Below, piece by piece: positions 33,190 through 43,422 of a DNA stretch of 64,000 nucleotides. Each line of letters begins with the position of its first letter. Position 1 is the first letter of the stretch. The position numbers and the translations under genes were made by a program. A model generated the notes under the pieces. It had not been told where the DNA came from. It worked only from the letters and a program-made list of their open reading frames with translations, and did no database searches. This stretch comes from Cryptomeria japonica (taxonomy: Eukaryota > Streptophyta > Pinopsida > Cupressales > Cupressaceae), in the NCBI RefSeq assembly GCF_030272615.1, contig NC_081406.1, forward strand, positions 139,897,361 through 139,961,360, read 5' to 3'.

Positions 33190-33890
33190 TGGTGCCAAGG
33201 TGATTACGCCATACCTCCACTTGGGAATTAATTCTAAAAAATGATGCAAAAATAGGAGAATTCGCTAGGCAAAATGTAGATCAAGACTCCCTTTAGCAAA
33301 ATGCGCCCCCTTTAGTCTTCACAAGCATCAACTCCACCACCTCTAGCCTTCAACACCTTCAAAACATCTGGAATTTATCCTCCAATCTAGCAAGAAATGC
33401 GCCTCTCCAATAGCCTTCAAGATGAATTTCGCCTTCCTTAGTCTCCACACTTGGTAGAAATTCGCTCCACACAAGCTAGATTTCGCACCTCCTTCCTTGC
33501 TTCTCCAAATCGCACTTGAAAGGATGATTGAATGATTTGAATTGTGAAACAACACCTCCAATATAACCTTCTACATCTCTCCATAGGCCGACTTGGAAAA
33601 CAGGCCAAAAATAATTAAAATTTAATAAAAGGAGAGGCCGACCTTTATAAAATATTAAAATAATATCCCAAGCGCTCTCTTTTTAAATTTAATTTAATAA
33701 TAATTAATTTAAAATGCCTTTACAATTAAAAATTTTGATTTTTTAAAGGCTTAAGTTAATTATTAAATATCAACGCACATTTATTAAATGCAAATTTAAT
33801 TAAAATATTTCAAGGATTTGGCGAATTTGGCATTTAATACAATTTGAAGGATATTGGCGCCTAAGCATGATGAAAATATCACTTTGTTAA
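33190..33890 (-). other. Element D leader region
   Basis: This AT-rich sequence has no gene. Degenerate short motifs (aatttcgccttcc, agaaattcgctcc, gcgcctctccaatagcc) at 33330-33500 parallel the leader repeats of element A. Confidence 0.4.
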
Positions 33891-35425
33891 GAATCTCGCC
33901 TTGGTCCCTGGGAGAGGGACAGGAGCGAATCTTGCATTTGTGCCCAAGATTGTCGATTCTTGGAGTCAATTCCTTGTTCATCGTCCCTCGAAAGACATTT
34001 TTGACTTTGCATATCCTTGCCTTGACGTGGTTTTGGAAGGGAATGGTTGATTCCATGAAAATCGCCTTGGTCCTTGAGTGAAGGACAAGAGCGCCTTAGC
34101 CATTTTTATCAAGTCTTGTGGTCTTTGCAACTTCGTCCTTCCTTGTAGCGCTTTAAATATCATCGCCATCTTGTGCCTTGGCCTGGGTTCATCCAAATTT
34201 GGAGGAAAAGACTTGATGATGTGTTTTTCGCCCTGGTCCCTGGGTGAGGGACAGGAGCGTCTTGGCCATCATGGGCTCACTTGTGCTTTGCCAACATTCA
34301 AAATTATCTTCAATGGATCTATTATGCCTTCTTTCATTCATGTCAAACGTAAAACTTGCTTTTCCTTTGCCAAAAACTTGTCTTGTGAGAAAATCGCTCT
34401 GGTCCCTTGGTGAGGGACAGGAGCTTCCTTTAAAAATCGTCTTGGTCCCTGGGAGAGGGACAGGAGCGCCTACTGCAACTTGGATTGATTTTCTCCTTGG
34501 TGACTCATTCAAGTTATATTCAACAGGCAAAACATACTTCTTTTGACCTCTTCAAATCACGAAATCACTTAAATCTTGCGAGGATAATGCAAATTCGGAA
34601 TTCAAGCTTCGGTCCTTCAGTGAGGGACAGGAGCGATTTTTCATTTTTAAGCCAATTCGTCCTTTGCTAGTCTTCCAAATTATCTTCAATGGATGAATCT
34701 TGCCCTCTTTCATTCATTTCAATCACGCAACTTGCCTTGCCTTTGCAAGAAATTTGTATTTTTAGAAAAGAGGGACGGTTCTTCAGTGAGGGACGGGAGC
34801 ACTTTTGGTAAAGTGGGACGGTCCTTCAGTGAGGGACGGGAGCACTTTTGACATCTGGGTTGATTTACTCCTTTGTAGACTGCTTAAATTATATTCAATG
34901 GACAAAACATGCCCTCCTTGATCTCTTCCAATCATTAAAATTGTCCTGATCCTGCAAGAACAGTGCAAATTTGAAATTCAAGCTCCAATCCTTCAGTGAG
35001 GGACAGGAGCGATTTTTGTCCTCAAGGCCAAATCACTACAATTTTCATCTCAAATTTCCTTTGCTAGGGAAGATTTCACCTTACTTCATGCTATGAATAA
35101 AAGTTAATGTCCAAAAAAGGTTTAAAATTGTGCATATAAAGAAAATCGCTCTGGTCCTTCAGTGAGGGACGGGAGCGAATTTGACCTTCTAGGCAAAAAC
35201 TTCATCATTTCATTGTCAAGTCTGGATGCTCTATCATGCTCATTTCGTCCTTCATTGTGTCTTTGATTTTTCAGTTTGACCAAACAAAGTCAGGAATGAC
35301 TCAAATAAGCCTTTTCGCCCTGGACCCTTGGTGAGGGACAGGAGCGCTTCGCCTTGGTCCCTTGGAGAGAGACAGGAGCGAAATTCGCTCTGGATCCTCA
35401 GTGAAGGACAGGAGCGAAATTTGAC
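33890..35425 (-). repeat. Phased hairpin array of element D (about 13 copies)
   Basis: The unit reads TCGC(C/T)(C/T)TGGTCCCTGGGAGAGGGACAGGAGCGA or variants. The inner stem is GTCCCT/AGGGAC, or GTCC/GGAC with a TTCAGTGAG loop, instead of the GACCCTT/AAGGGTC of element A, while the outer CGCTC/GAGCG arms are shared. The GGTCC (or equivalent) starts at 33903, 34069, 34235, 34401, 34444, 34611, 34777, 34820, 34987, 35153, 35322, 35356 and 35392. The main spacings are 166, 166, 166, 167, 166, 167, 166 and 169 bp, with two extra hairpins 43 bp after a main one. The last three copies are packed at 34-36 bp. Confidence 0.85.
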
Positions 35426-35452
35426 TTTTTGAACTCTCTATCAGGATAATTT

Positions 35453-35624
35453 TTATGGAATATAACATTTAAGTATAAGAAAGAAGAAACACTTATACTT
35501 TAAGTTATATTCCATATATACTTTCAGGATGTTTGAGAGTGGTTTCAGACCTCCAGGAGTTATATTGCAAAATCTAGTTTTTTGAGGTTTTTCAGTTTCC
35601 AGACTTAGCCAAATTTCAAGATCA
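35453..35624. repeat. Inverted copy of MITE G segment inside element D
   Basis: From 'atggaatataacatttaag' to 'agatcagg' this matches the reverse complement of 29464-29631. It sits between the hairpin array and the terminal region of D. Because D and G are separate insertions in the same Copia element, the segment is an independent repeat family or was captured by one from the other. Confidence 0.65.
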
Positions 35625-35750
35625 GGACTTCACTCCAGCAGGACCTGCTATCCTATTGATCTCCCCGACAGCACTCAAAATGCAAAGGCTAACTAACAAA
35701 ACCCTAAAAGACCAAAAAAAACAAACCCTAAAAAGCAAAAAAGCAAGGGT

Positions 35751-35790
35751 CCCCATTTGCAATGGGGCGATGTGTGGAAACGTCACAACA
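35751..35790 (-). repeat. Terminal hairpin and right end of element D
   Basis: CCCCATTtgcAATGGGG (35751-35767) is a perfect 7-bp stem, followed by GCGATGTGTGGAAACGTCACAACA. Stem and tail match B and A; only the loop differs. Confidence 0.65.
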
Positions 35791-36206
35791 GGTACGTATT
35801 CAGTTTGGGTATTGGTGCCATCACTTGGAGCAGCAAGAAGCAACAGGCCGTGGCTCTTTCCTCAACCGAAGCCGAATACCGGAGAACAGTCAAGGCCACA
35901 TGTGAGGCAGTTTGGCTCAGAAGGATGCTTTCTGACATGCAGATGCCGCAAGCAGGTCCTTCTCCCTTGTATACTGATAATCAAGGGGTGTTCAAACTGG
36001 CCAAAAATCCAGTCTTCCATGAACGTACCAAGCATGTTGAACTTCATTGTCACTACATCCCCCAACTGGTAGAAGATGGATCAGTTCAGTTGCAGTATGT
36101 TCCGACAGCAGAGGATCAGACTGCAGATATTCTCACCAAGTCTCTGAGCCCAGATAAGTTTGTAAAATTTAGGGGGCAACTTGGTGTTTTTGATAGGTTG
36201 ACCATT
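35791..36206 (+). pseudogene. Copia RNase H, remainder
   Basis: Coding resumes directly after element D with VFSLGIGAITWSSKKQQAVA, then LSSTEAEYRRTVKATCEAVW, YTDNQGVFKLAKNPVFHERT and the C-terminal TADILTKSLSPDKFVKFRGQ. RNase H active-site carboxylates in SSTEAEY and YTDNQG are kept. The frame is open to its own stop next to the polypurine tract. Confidence 0.85.
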
Positions 36207-36419
36207 AAGGGAGGGTGTTAGAATAATATTTTATATTATTAATGCTAATGGTCAATTATGTAACTGACTGTTAGACATCTTAAATGTCTACAGTAACAGG
36301 TAGTTAGAAGTAGGTAACTTCTTTAATAGCTAAGATATTTTGTAATTCCTATAAATGTATCTCTTCCCTCAGTTAATAAACCAAGTTTTTACCAATGAAT
36401 CATCTCTGATTTTCACACA
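36207..36419 (+). repeat. Copia polypurine tract and 3' LTR
   Basis: AAGGGAGGG (36207-36215) is the polypurine tract. The short LTR starts TGTTAGAATAATATT at 36216 and ends in a TTTTCACA-type CA between 36415 and 36419. It contains a TATA-like 'ataaatgtatctctt' and 'gttaataaa' (possible poly(A) signal). At about 203 bp it is small, as in some Copia lineages. It is followed directly by a coding exon of the GTE pseudogene. Confidence 0.75.
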
Positions 36420-38055
36420 TGCGGTGATTCTGGATCTTCCTCTGGCAGTGGGACATTGCAGGGTCAGATTTATGATGTTGTGCTTTGATAATTCAGTTCT
36501 ACTTCATCCTATTTCTTATTTTCCTTTCAACCTTGTGATTGCAGATTCTGATTCAGAAAGCTCATCAGGAAGTGACTTGGTTACGGGTGAAGTGCATTAT
36601 GCAGATGCACCTTCTAAGGTGGGATTCTAAATGTTGTAGTGCAAGTAGCATTATGGATGAATGGGATCACTGGTTTTAACTTCTAAACATAAACTGTTCC
36701 TCATATTTCTTGGTTCTTTGTTTAATGTAGAAATTGACTCATGTCTTTGATATTTTTTGGAATGTAAAGTATTTAAATTTTTTCTGATTTGCATCAATAT
36801 GAATGTAAGCATGCTTTCTCCAGGGAACTCTAAAGTCCACTAGTGTCAGCAAGCAGATGGTCCAATCTAATCCTGAGACTACTGGTGTGAAAATTCATTT
36901 TCAAAAGTTTGTTGCTGTGGTTCAGTATGTCTATTATGTTAACTGAAATATGAAATATTCCTATTTGTTTCCACAGGTGCTGTGAATGTTGTAGATGAAG
37001 AAAGAAAGCAGATATTTCTGCTACAGATGCTGCACAACAAGAAGGTTATTTCTCCACAAAAGATCATGATAACGATCAGTAGAATTTAATGTTTTTCATT
37101 TCAACATATGGCCTTAACTCAGTATCATCACTTGTTGGGGGAGAGTGCTCCAGCTAGGAGGCAGGTCTCCCCAGACAGACTTCTCTGGGCTGCCATGTTG
37201 AAGAGTTGCTTTGCAGACACAATTTTAAAAGCTGGGGAATTCACCAGGTCAATGTTGGTCATTGCCTTTCATTTGGGCAGGAAATTGGTGTTGGGCAAGT
37301 AATTTGCTTGAAATCAAGCTGATAGTTGAATTGATTTGCTGTTTCAAAACAGTGCAATTAAGTCCTGGAGAGTGGATGTGCCATTTTTTCTTGCATTTGT
37401 ATGTGTTCAGCATAACAGGGGAGATCCAGAGAGGCTACCAATGACTGGAAAAATATAAAAGAGAAGGTTAGTGAATCTGAAAAGTACTAGCCATTTTGGG
37501 CTTAGTTGATAGGTTTCAAAATTTGGCTACTTTATTTTTATAAATATTGATGCATACTTTTACTTATCAGAAAAAGCAAGAATTCAAACTGAAGCTAAGG
37601 CTGCAGAAACAGTGAGAAAGAGAGCAGAGACAGAGGCTGAAGATGCTGCAAAGAGAGAAAGATGGAACAAGAGGCTGCTTGCCTAGCCTTGCAAAATGTA
37701 TAGCATCTGTTCACCTGTTACTGATGTGTTGTATTGCCTCAAGAATAATTTTAAGCGACCGTTGCTGATTTGGCGCCATATCCATAAAAAAAATTCTGAT
37801 GGCAAATGGAAATTGAAGAAACAAGGTCCTTCATAATATTAAAGGCTGAGCTGCGTTCCTGTCAACCACATTCCAAGGTCCAGGGATTATATCAGTCCTG
37901 TTAATTCTGCCGATGGTTTGATGAATTTTCCATTGCAGGGAAGATATCCTCTAAAAGAGCTTGGTCTATTCATTAAATTCGATAAGGAATAAGAAGAAAC
38001 TATTGCAGATTGTGCTTCCGATAATGATCATGTGGAGGAAGGGGAAATCAACTAG
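36419..38055 (+). pseudogene. C-terminal part of a BET/GTE bromodomain transcription factor
   Basis: Plant GTE (GTE8/10/11-like) proteins bind acetylated histones in the nucleus. Here the C-terminal exons remain: about 36419-36460 (DSGSSSGSG), 36545-36618 (DSDSESSSGSDLVTGEV), 36824-36884, 36977-37044, 37123-37247 (PDRLLWAAMLKSCFADTILK), 37419-37466 (DPERL... KREE-like), 37571-37690 (ARIQTEAKAAETVRKRAETE) and about 37900-38055 (LGLFIKFDKE, ending VEEGEIN). GT/AG borders and phases largely fit. Lesions are a one-base shift in the 37419 exon, a frameshift near 37665 and an in-frame TAA at about 37990. The bromodomain and NET domain are absent upstream, where the Copia LTR begins. Introns are retained, so this is a broken genomic copy, not a processed one. 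Confidence 0.75.
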
Positions 38056-40170
38056 GGTGCTTATTTGTATGTTATTTTATCACTTCAATCTTAGGAGTAG
38101 ATGTAAAATGGATGCCAAATCCAAATGTAGGCTTAAAAACCTTTCACATCAATGCACTGCATGAGAAAAACAAATTTCTATCCCATCTGTTTCCCCTTCA
38201 GTGGGTGAGTTAATGCAACTCAAGATTATATCCTTAACAAAGGGCTAGAGGATGATTGGTCAGAAAACCATCTGTGTGACAAGGGGCTGAGACAAAATTT
38301 TGTGTTAATGCAACATGATTACTTCCCACCTCAGTGTTTGTGATTGTTTCCTGGCTGGACAAAGGAGGAAACTTTCCTATTCCTACTTGATAATTTATAC
38401 AAGAATAGCACAGAAAAATAATTTTTGGCAACAATTGTTGATTTGTAACTTGCAACAATATTGGTGTATTATTACCCAACATTTAGCAACTTGCAAAAAC
38501 TAGAAAAATTAAGCCAAATACACTACAAAGACTAGGGAACCTGCTAAAGTTGAAAACAAGACATATCATTTAATTTTGAGCCTTGAATTCACAACATCAC
38601 ATTTTCTTTGGAGCCTCAAAGAAACGGGTTATACTTGTTACCATTAACTGTTTGTCCCTGTAACCTTGCTGTTTCATTAGTAGATTTCATTGTTTTGGGC
38701 ATTTTCACAATATTCTTAAATGGCAATGTATACCCAAATTAGAGATGTATTCAGTACAACTAAAGTACAGAAAGGGTTGCATTATGCTCCCACACCCAAT
38801 GCAAGTGTATTTAAGGTGTTACCCAAATTTGGCTGGGTGAATGCACTGGAAAAACCTTGTTATATTCAATTCACACTTGTAACATATGCAGTGGGAACCC
38901 TATTAGACCCCCATTGGGGTTGTAATTGGTTTCATGCATTTCTTCCTTTATATAATTCTTTTGCTGCATATTTTAGAGCTAGAAGGACAGATCTCTAAGT
39001 GGTTAATTGGTATACTTAAAAGTTTCTGGTATTTGGAGGAAGAAGGCTATCGATTTTTCTGTTTATTTGGATGTGGGCTTCAGGTTCCCTACTTTGGATT
39101 TGGTGTTTTCTTTATAAACCAGGCAGTTGCTTTCTTACAGCTTCTTTTGTGATTAGATTCCAAGAAGTTATTGGCCCTGCTAATTTAAAACTTGCAAATG
39201 TTTCAAAAATGAGATTCAAAAGAGTTAAAATGTTATGGTTTTAGAAGAAGCATTTGGAAAGAAAGAGAATTTCTTGAACTTCAGGAAACCAATCACAAAC
39301 ATCAAAACATATAACTCATGCTAACAAACAGAAACAAAATCTAGAGAAGCAACTTGATGTACATGTCACTAATAATGGAGTAGTTATTCCTGTTGCTGTC
39401 GTTAAAATACTAATCTTGTCATTGATAAAGACATATATAATAATTTTGCAACTAGATATCCAAGCAGTTTTTGTTATTCATGCTTGGAAAGAGAGAAAAT
39501 TAACTTTTAATCAAGGAGGCCTTGATTACTGTGCTCCATTGACCAAATTTCAGTGCCTAATTTTCCTAAAACAGTTCATTTGGTTCAAGCAAAAGAAAAT
39601 ATACACATCATGATGGAGTTAGATATGTTGCAAAAAAGACACTTTTAGTTGCGTAGATGTGCAGGTCCAAGATCAAATTTACAACATCAGAGATTGATTG
39701 ATTTGGGATGGATCGACACACTAGTTGGCAGGGTATGAATATGCCTTTGCCAAGTTCCCAAGTTCGTTCAACTTTAAGAGATGGTAATCAATATTGGTTT
39801 GTCCCTCAATTCAGACATTTTTCTTTACTTCCCAGGATTTTGTGTCAGTTCAACAAGAGGCCAAAGCAAGAGTATAATTTTAGAAAGGAGACTTAAATGG
39901 TGCGAGATATCAAGTTGTCAGCTGGGCACCTGATGCACAAACAATGAAAAAATGAAAAGGCTTCCATACTTGATTAATTATAGATGATATGACTGGTTTC
40001 TGATTGGATTTCTTTGTCAATCAATTAGTAAGCTGCTATCCTGGGATCATATTGAATTCGTACTGGTTCGGCTAGGAAGGGCTTCAGAGGGATCCGATAA
40101 AGCAGAAAATACTAAACAAGGAATCATAAAAGCTGAATTATAGAACAATAACACTAAAAGTTCAAATTAT
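38056..40170. other. Intergenic region without a recognisable gene
   Basis: Open frames at 38720-38998 and 39416-39613 lack codon structure, motifs or splice context that would support a gene. The region may include the 3' flank of the GTE locus and downstream exons or introns of the minus-strand gene starting at 40.5 kb, but I could not identify any exon. Confidence 0.5.
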
Positions 40171-40228
40171 AACCCTAACTTAGATTCTTAGTCTGAACAG
40201 CTATTCTTTTCATTTTGTTTAGGTATAC

Positions 40229-40534
40229 GTGAGTGAAATCAGGCAAAGACGCATACATACTTTTTTCGATCGGAATATCGTCTTCCACAGCGGCATCCAT
40301 AGTTGTTGCACTACCATCCTCTACCCCGACGCATCGCACTATCTGGGGTTCCAAATATTTCGATGAATTTTTTGCGGTTTTCGCCAGTTTCGTTCCCGAA
40401 ATGGAAATCGAGCTCCCTTGCACGCAAGCCGATCGAACCGAAACTGCAAATTGCTGCCGCGTTACCGAAGAAGATGAGGACAAAATCGCCGCCGGGGACA
40501 AATTAATAGTGGACGCCATTGTTGCAGCTCCCAT
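40229..40534 (-). CDS. Probable first exon of a plastid-targeted protein, identity unknown
   Basis: The frame is open from 40615 to 40175. The better start is the Met at 40534 (MGAATMASTINLSPAAI) or 40519, because a TATA-like string (CATAATATAAG on the minus strand, about 40630) lies just upstream of the longer frame's Met. The first 60 or so residues are rich in Ser, Ala and Thr with almost no acidic residues, and Arg/Lys come later. This is the composition of a chloroplast transit peptide. An acidic stretch (VEDGSATTMDAAVEDDIPIE) then begins the mature part. A donor-like CAC/GTATAC at 40229 suggests the exon ends there; otherwise the frame stops at 40175. Local GC content and codon use look genic. 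I do not recognise the family. Confidence 0.5.
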
Positions 40535-40639
40535 CAATGCAAAACAAAACCGAAAACTGAAGATAACAAACGATGGCAAAAAATGAAGAAGAAAACTATG
40601 TGACGATGGAAACAAGTGGAACCTGTTATACTTATATTA

Positions 40640-42962
40640 TGTATAGCACAGGCCCTGGTTGGTGGAATTTAGGGAGGCGTTTGCTGGATGTTGGGTATGT
40701 TTTGCATATTTTTCCTTTGGTACTCTGACGGAGAATACAAAGTTTCCTGTAGTCAGAAGAGCGAGCTATCGCCATGTGAGAAAAGTGATTTTACTTTCAG
40801 TAAGGTTGGTGTAAATTAAGTGAAGTTGTTGGTCTGTGTATTCAATGCTGTGTATTTGGCTTTAGGAGAAGGTATCCTTGCCTATTGTTTAAGCTTTCTT
40901 CGCTCAACATCTCTTATTTGGAATGCATGTTCTTTAAATGGTGAAATTTAGATATTTATGTCAATTTTTATTTGTCGAATATTTTTTTATATTTTTTTTA
41001 ACAAAGTTAACAATAGTTTATGGGACATCTAGTCTTATCATTTTTTATTTCTAAATTTCAAATATTTTTTTCTATTCAAATTGATGATGAGCTCCTTCAA
41101 CTTTTCACCACTCATCTTATTGAATAAATTATACCAAGAATTTGTATGTCAAGATATTTACATGTTTGTCTTTGATGTTCTTTTGATGTCCCTTCAGGCA
41201 TCATAGTTTCTTTTATTTCACTGCTTCGTAAAAAATACACAATCCGCCACTTCATTTACATCAAACTTGATAAGAGGTAGTTTCTAACTAAGCAATAAGA
41301 ATTTTGGCTCTACATGGAATACTAGCCCCCTATGTATGCCTTTTGTTGATGATCACACGTGGTTTTGAACTCCTCAAGATAATGTTTCTTCTTTCTCCCT
41401 ACCCTTTACCCCATATGTGCTTGTAGAACTTATCCACTAGTATGCCTATATTTTAAAAAATATATGTAAGATACACCAAGAAATATCGAATTTCAAAATA
41501 TTTAGTATTCATAAATATGAAAAAATCATTGAATATGAATCTATATCCACTAGTATGCCTATATTTTAAAAAATATATGTAAGATACACCAAGAAATATC
41601 GAATTTCAAAATATTTAGTATTCATAAATATAAAAAAATCATTGAATATGAATCTAAAGATTTTTTTATCAATTATCATGAACCTCAATTGATTTGAATT
41701 TTCTTGTAGTTTCCTATTGCACCAAGGTATGAGTTAGGTGCAACTTTGAGCACTTCATCTTCACAATTTTATCTTAGGTTCTCATACTTTGAAGACCAAA
41801 ATACAGAGGCATACATAAACATGTAAACTGTTTTATAAAATGTCTCAAAGAAATGTGATCTCATGATATACCATGATTGCAAGATAATTACATCTAGAGT
41901 TTAATATAAATTAAAATGTTATAATAAATTATTTTATTACCAAATTAAAATTCCCTCCTAACATACAATATGTACACCACCTTCCCAAGATACCACTATA
42001 CCAAAGGAATGGCCACAAATTAAACCCATTACCTCCCTTTTTGTTTAAATTCATGACTTCCCTTTCTATTTTGATCACATGTGGTATTGAACTCCTAAAG
42101 ATAATGTTTCTTCTTTCCCCCTAGCCTTTACCCCATATATGTTTGTGGAACTTATCCATAAAAAAATTTATTTATCTCTACTTTACTTGTGGGATATGCA
42201 TTCAATTAGATATTTCATTTGTTCTTTTGTTTCATCTTTTATCTTCTTTCTTTTGCTAAAAATGTCTTTAATGGAATTATATATTCTTAACAATTGTGTG
42301 ATTATTTCTATTAATAATTAGTGTTGTGATTAGTTCTTGTCACTACAAAAATTTTGGAAATGGAAATAATTGTAATTGTTATTTATAGTTAATCTTTATT
42401 TTTATAATATTCTTTAAAATTCACCTACAATTATTACTTTTGAAATCACTTGTTAACTAAAAGTGAGTGCACTTTCATTTGCTAGGTTTGAATATTTTAC
42501 AAAATTAGACAAATATCTTATAAACCCTAGGAACCCATGTGTCAATACCAAGCTAAAATGTAATTATTAGGTAGTGGGTAATACATTATAAGGTAAAAAG
42601 AATGATTTATTTGATTTGGACAAGTTTAACTAGGCTATTAATTTCTAATATAAAATTACATGTCAAAAACACTTCCAAGCGAGATGAGGGGCCAAACTTG
42701 ATACCTAAGGTGGAGGAGATCAAGCGAAGGATGGAAAGCAAGGACAAGGAGTGTTGCTAGATGTGAAGAGACTACGACATTTGTTCTTCAAGCACAATCT
42801 CAATAACCTCTCTAAATGTAAAAGTAAGGTTAAGAAATTAAAGGATTGAGTTGCATCGTAAATTGACCTTGATGATGCGACTTATGTCAGAAGTATTATG
42901 TAACTATAAATATGTATTAATCATGAATACCACCACTAGAAAATCTATCTTCTAATTAGTTA
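40640..42962. other. AT-rich intergenic region with local duplications
   Basis: No gene is seen. It contains a 114-bp tandem duplication (41431-41658) and a diverged repeat of about 86 bp at 41350-41435 and 42073-42158 (gatcaca.gtggt.ttgaactcct). It ends at the LINE target site. Confidence 0.6.
41431..41658. repeat. 114-bp tandem duplication
   Basis: 41431-41544 and 41545-41658 are almost identical; I see one substitution (atatga/atataa) in the overlap read. Both begin 'tatccactagtatgcc'. The low divergence indicates a recent duplication. Confidence 0.85.
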
Positions 42963-42980
42963 TCAATATCACTTAAATCA
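42963..42980. repeat. LINE target-site duplication, left copy
   Basis: The 18-bp TCAATATCACTTAAATCA at 42963-42980 is repeated exactly at 49200-49217. This length is typical of target-primed reverse transcription. Confidence 0.92.
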
Positions 42981-43422
42981 GATGGCGCGCGTGCAGAGGT
43001 CTTCGAGCGGCCGAGCTAGGGTTTCGAAGCCCTAGCTCGCTGGAGGTTCTTGTTGCAGGTGCAGAGGGGGAGGGAAGTGAAGGGTGTCAGGGGAGAGCGG
43101 TGGGCTGGGAGCGGCTGGGGGGATAGGGCTTCTTCGTCGGCCGTCAGGGGGAGGCTTGGTTGCGCAGGAGTAAGGGTTGGCTGCGCGAGAGGAAGGGCTC
43201 CGGAGTGCTGCGGGCACTGGACTTCCGGTGGGGCTCTCATGGGTTTGGGGGGTCCATTTGGGGGCATCTATTAGAGGAGCTTGGAAGGGGGGAGCCTTAG
43301 GGGCAGCGCTTTCTCAAGGGGCTCTTCGGGTTGGGGCCCTTGGTTACCCTTTGTCACCTTTTAAATCTTTTCGAGCTCCGATGTAGGGTTTTGGTGGTGA
43401 GGCCTCTCAGGTGGCTCCAGCC
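42981..43422 (+). promoter_or_regulatory. LINE 5' untranslated region
   Basis: About 440 bp of G-rich sequence precedes the ORF1 Met at 43411 or 43423. Open frames within it on both strands are composition artefacts. L1-type elements normally carry an internal promoter here. Confidence 0.55.

Larger units (their letters stand above)
31565..35790 (-). mobile_element. Element D: small giant-family member with hairpin array, coding region deleted
   Basis: This 4226-bp insertion has TGTTG...CAACA ends and a perfect 5-bp duplication, GGTAC. It keeps the left terminal segment, TATA and telo-box promoter, the acceptor-like site with the first codons of the family protein, the phased hairpin array and the terminal CCCCATT hairpin. 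It lacks almost all of the roughly 1000-codon coding region. It is thus an internal-deletion derivative that still moved, implying the retained parts are what is needed in cis. Confidence 0.87.
27976..36419 (+). mobile_element. Copia (Ty1-type) retrotransposon, 5'-truncated, nested with G and D
   Basis: A plus-strand Copia element in the order protease, integrase, reverse transcriptase, RNase H, polypurine tract, 3' LTR. The 5' LTR and gag are missing; the left limit is a rearrangement junction with element C near 27976. It contains a hAT-like MITE (29073-29842) in the integrase and giant element D (31565-35790) in RNase H. Several stops and frameshifts make it inactive. Its 3' LTR abuts the GTE pseudogene. 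Confidence 0.8.

Noticed and set aside
38720-38998. 92-codon open frame as a gene
   Set aside because: There is no motif, no flanking splice or promoter signals, and its composition matches the surrounding non-coding DNA.
40233-40586. Plus-strand frame opposite the plastid-targeted exon
   Set aside because: It is a mirror of the minus-strand frame; it has no transit or domain signal and no promoter.
43016-43386. Proline- or glycine-rich proteins at the LINE 5' end
   Set aside because: The GC-rich leader of the LINE gives long open frames on both strands; nothing supports translation.
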